A program made the position numbers and the translations under genes. Shown piece by piece: positions 37,045 through 37,744 of a stretch of DNA of 37,744 nt. How positions within the stretch are numbered: position 1 is the stretch's first letter; each line of letters opens with the position of its first letter. Below the pieces are notes generated by a model, which was given only the letters and a program-made list of their open reading frames with translations, ran no database searches and was not told the origin of the DNA. This stretch comes from Candidatus Aerophobetes bacterium Ae_b3a (GTDB taxonomy: Bacteria; Aerophobota; Aerophobia; Aerophobales; AE-B3A), in NCBI GenBank assembly GCA_005223095.1, contig NJBQ01000012.1, positions 1-37,744 on the forward strand, in the 5' to 3' direction.

Positions 37045-37449
37045 ATGGTACGCAAATTAAAAACTAGGGTTATTTCAAGACCATTATATATTAACTATCT
37101 TAAACGGGCTGAGGAATGTCTGGATGCAGCAAGAAACTCCTTCAACAGTAAGAAATGGAATGCGGCTACCATTAATGCTGTTCATTCGTGTATAGCGGCC
37201 TGCGACGCTATGTGTGTATATTTTCTGGGTAAACGTTATGCCGGAGGAAGTCATGATGAAGCTGTAACTCTTTTTAAAACAATTAAAAGTAGCCAAGAAA
37301 TGGACATAAATGCAAATAGAATTGCGAGAATAGTGCGCATAAAGAATATGGCTGAATACGAAGAAAGATTGGTATCCAAATATGAAGCTGAAAGAATTCT
37401 AAGAGATTGTGAAAGGCTCTTCGAATATATTAAAGGGGAACTGCCATAA
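37045..37449 (+). CDS. HEPN-domain protein, partner of the nucleotidyltransferase
   Basis: A 134-residue helical HEPN protein: YLKRAEECLDAARNSFNSKK, WNAATINAVHSCIAACDAMC, then RIVRIKNMAEYEERLVSKYE and ILRDCERLFEYIK. In active HEPN ribonucleases the last segment has an RX4-6H motif. Here the position reads KNMAEY, with Tyr where His would be expected, so cleavage ability is doubtful. It follows the nucleotidyltransferase by 3 bases, clearly one operon. Confidence 0.88.
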   Translation: MVRKLKTRVISRPLYINYLKRAEECLDAARNSFNSKKWNAATINAVHSCIAACDAMCVYFLGKRYAGGSHDEAVTLFKTIKSSQEMDINANRIARIVRIKNMAEYEERLVSKYEAERILRDCERLFEYIKGELP

Positions 37450-37451
37450 CA

Positions 37452-37550
37452 CCCTACCTACAGAAAATGGCTTTGGATATTTTGTGTAAAGGGCTAGTCA
37501 CAAATTGGTCACAAAAGGGGAACACTAAGAAGGTGACCAGAGGAGTGTAA
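37452..37550 (+). pseudogene. Tyrosine-recombinase C-terminal tail relic
   Basis: The frame ends PYLQKMALDILCKGLVTNWS, then QKGNTKKVTRGV and stop. KMALDILCKGL parallels [11 protein letters not shown] at the end of the fragment at 35966-36340. It carries the right copy of the 22-bp direct repeat and lies 2 bp past the HEPN stop, so the pair sits between two recombinase pieces. Confidence 0.7.
37495..37516 (+). repeat. 22-bp direct repeat, right copy
   Basis: Identical to 35059-35080. It lies in the recombinase tail relic. Confidence 0.7.
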
Positions 37551-37744
37551 GCTGAAACCCTTTGTAGCAAAGAGACTGCTGGTGCACTTGGGAGGACGAT
37601 ACAATGTTAGATAGTATGATATAAGTTGTGTAACTCCTGAGGAATTGGCACACTAGTAGTAAATATTTCTTCAGGAGGTGCAGTATGTATTATCTTGGAA
37701 TAGATCACCATAAGAAATACTCCCAGGTGGCAGTAGTGGATGAG
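37551..37744 (+). mobile_element. IS110-family element, left part (runs off the window)
   Basis: The bases before the transposase ATG form the non-coding left side, which in the IS110 group encodes a bridge RNA. The exact left border is not visible. ACTCCTGAGGAA (37633-37644) pairs with TTCTTCAGGAGG (37667-37678), and that arm includes the AGGAGG ribosome site. Confidence 0.6.
37685..37744 (+). CDS. IS110-family transposase, N-terminal fragment
   Basis: The 20 visible codons read MYYLGIDHHKKYSQVAVVDE, the standard start of IS110/IS116/IS902 transposases (DEDD RuvC-like), with the first catalytic Asp in GIDHHK. AGGAGG lies 6 bases before the ATG. The gene continues beyond the window. Confidence 0.92.
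   Translation, partial: MYYLGIDHHKKYSQVAVVDE

Noticed and set aside
1-37744. CRISPR array
   Set aside because: No evenly spaced identical repeats of 24-37 bases and no cas gene were seen.

Overview
The window looks like a stretch of an uncultured bacterial chromosome: moderately AT-rich, three tRNA genes with an encoded CCA end, sigma70-type promoters, strong Shine-Dalgarno sites and many dispersed short repeats. The repeats, the UroD-family methyltransferase pair and the abundance of toxin-antitoxin and HEPN genes recall genomes assembled from anoxic or subsurface samples. The sequence alone does not fix the phylum.

Region 1 (about 1-11,640) starts with the first 22 codons of an Rrf2/IscR-type regulator behind a consensus promoter. 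It continues as what I read as an integron gene-cassette array without a visible integrase (CALIN-like). All the intact genes lie on the minus strand: VapBC, a type II restriction-modification pair, a HEPN protein with a partner, several nuclease-like or unknown proteins, and a three-gene module with a zinc-ribbon nuclease-like protein. At least six gene junctions carry imperfect inverted repeats bounded by RYYYAAC-like and GTTRRRY-like heptamers, as in attC sites. Broken pieces (YgiT/MqsA-like, an XRE protein without a start, a doubly frameshifted membrane protein) show decay.

Region 2 (11,640-13,760) holds tRNA-Ser(GCU), tRNA-Arg(GCG), a complete IS3-family element with a probable 4-bp target duplication, and tRNA-Ser(GGA) next to a partial copy of its own 3' end.

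Region 3 (13,900-25,200) is metabolic: an SDR dehydrogenase, a 53-residue membrane protein overlapping an APC transporter fused to two universal-stress domains, a QueG-like iron-sulfur protein, an alpha/beta hydrolase, two UroD/MtaA-like proteins, and a sugar-type ABC transporter (binding protein, two tandemly duplicated permeases, one ATPase). The leftward run from 25,200 to 18,929 may be one uptake and catabolism cluster.

Region 4 (25,200-32,050) holds a truncated winged-helix protein, small membrane proteins, LemA with a DUF2207 protein, and an acetamidase/formamidase.

Region 5 (32,050-37,744) is again accessory: GNAT, RDD and SWIM proteins, a DUF433 antitoxin with a truncated toxin, a DUF7713-like protein, tyrosine-recombinase remnants, an intact nucleotidyltransferase-HEPN pair with a clear operator, and the first 20 codons of an IS110-family transposase. 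A 22-bp direct repeat brackets 35,059-37,516.
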